From Gammaproteobacteria bacterium (lineage in GTDB: Bacteria > Pseudomonadota > Gammaproteobacteria > Burkholderiales > Burkholderiaceae_C): a stretch of 64,000 nt of DNA. The translations under genes and the position numbers were made by a program. This document shows positions 63,906-64,000 of this stretch, piece after piece (within the stretch, counting starts at the first letter, position 1; each line of letters starts with the position of its first letter). The notes beneath the pieces were generated by a model. The model did no database searches, was not told where the DNA came from, and saw nothing but the letters and a program-made list of their open reading frames with translations. The stretch covers positions 124,001 to 188,000 of the forward strand of contig JAHJWB010000014.1 in assembly GCA_018828125.1 (NCBI GenBank), given 5' to 3'.

Positions 63906-64000
63906 ATGACATTTCCCCTGAATCGATCAACCCGAACCGAGAGGACGTCTGGGGTTCGTGCGGCTCCTTTGAGCCTGCGCCACCGGACGGTCCGGCTGGC
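63906..64000 (+). CDS. Start of a following gene, cut by the window end
   Basis: 31 complete codons beginning MTFPLNRSTRTERTSGV, 10 bp after mdtC. In mdtABC-type operons of this family the next gene is usually an outer-membrane efflux lipoprotein (NodT/OprM type). The visible residues are only an arginine-rich start and do not yet show a lipobox, so both the start codon and the function remain unconfirmed. Confidence 0.4.
   Translation, partial: MTFPLNRSTRTERTSGVRAAPLSLRHRTVRL

Overview
The window is about 64 kb of GC-rich chromosome from a Gram-negative betaproteobacterium, most likely Comamonadaceae (Acidovorax or a close relative). The reasons are the ispA-dxs arrangement, TRAP carboxylate transport genes, a form II molybdenum hydroxylase cluster with coxDEFG, an IPTL-CTERM surface protein, and two short dispersed intergenic repeat families of a kind I recall from this family. 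Genus is an inference. I see no tRNA, rRNA, CRISPR array, insertion sequence or prophage.

Layout. 1-2155: end of ispA and the whole of dxs. 2455-6528: a TRAP transporter whose binding protein (dctP) is convergent with its membrane genes (dctQM). 6711-20007: a molybdenum/tungsten region with a TunR/ModE-like regulator divergent from tupBCA, an orphan ModA-like lipoprotein, modABC behind a ModE-type operator, and modE. It is interrupted by a DoxX-like/reductase pair, an EAL protein, and a MerR-controlled flavodoxin operon. 20280-29554: a GAF/Fis regulator divergent from a form II molybdenum hydroxylase (coxSLM-like) with its maturation genes coxD, coxE, coxG and coxF. 29582-30782: a low-molecular-weight tyrosine phosphatase and a glutathione transferase. 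31023-37110: a signalling island in two divergent operons (HTH-REC, REC-Hpt / REC, HD-GYP, solute-binding protein, PAS histidine kinase). 37235-40759: a small basic protein, a transglutaminase, two Tat-exported hydrolases and a hypothetical. 40790-47319: an IclR regulator divergent from an SDR-FMO-BASS-epimerase-EamA operon, then a lone ABC ATPase. 47365-51041: an IPTL-CTERM glycine-rich secreted protein and a LuxR-type regulator. 51202-55860: a LytS/LytR-type two-component pair and a run of small membrane proteins. 56179-64000: an mdtABC-type RND efflux operon, with the next gene cut by the window edge.

How it fits together. The Tup and Mod transporters, the two ModE-like regulators and the XdhC/CoxF maturation factor can supply metal and cofactor to the molybdenum hydroxylase between them. 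The other striking theme is repeat DNA. A ~55-bp palindromic repeat occurs six times. Two copies end exactly at the start codons of dxs and coxD. Three lie inside coding sequence, and one of those supplies the hydrophobic core of the TupA signal peptide. A second repeat type accounts for a 25-codon in-frame insertion in the RND pump MdtB and for the leader of TupA.
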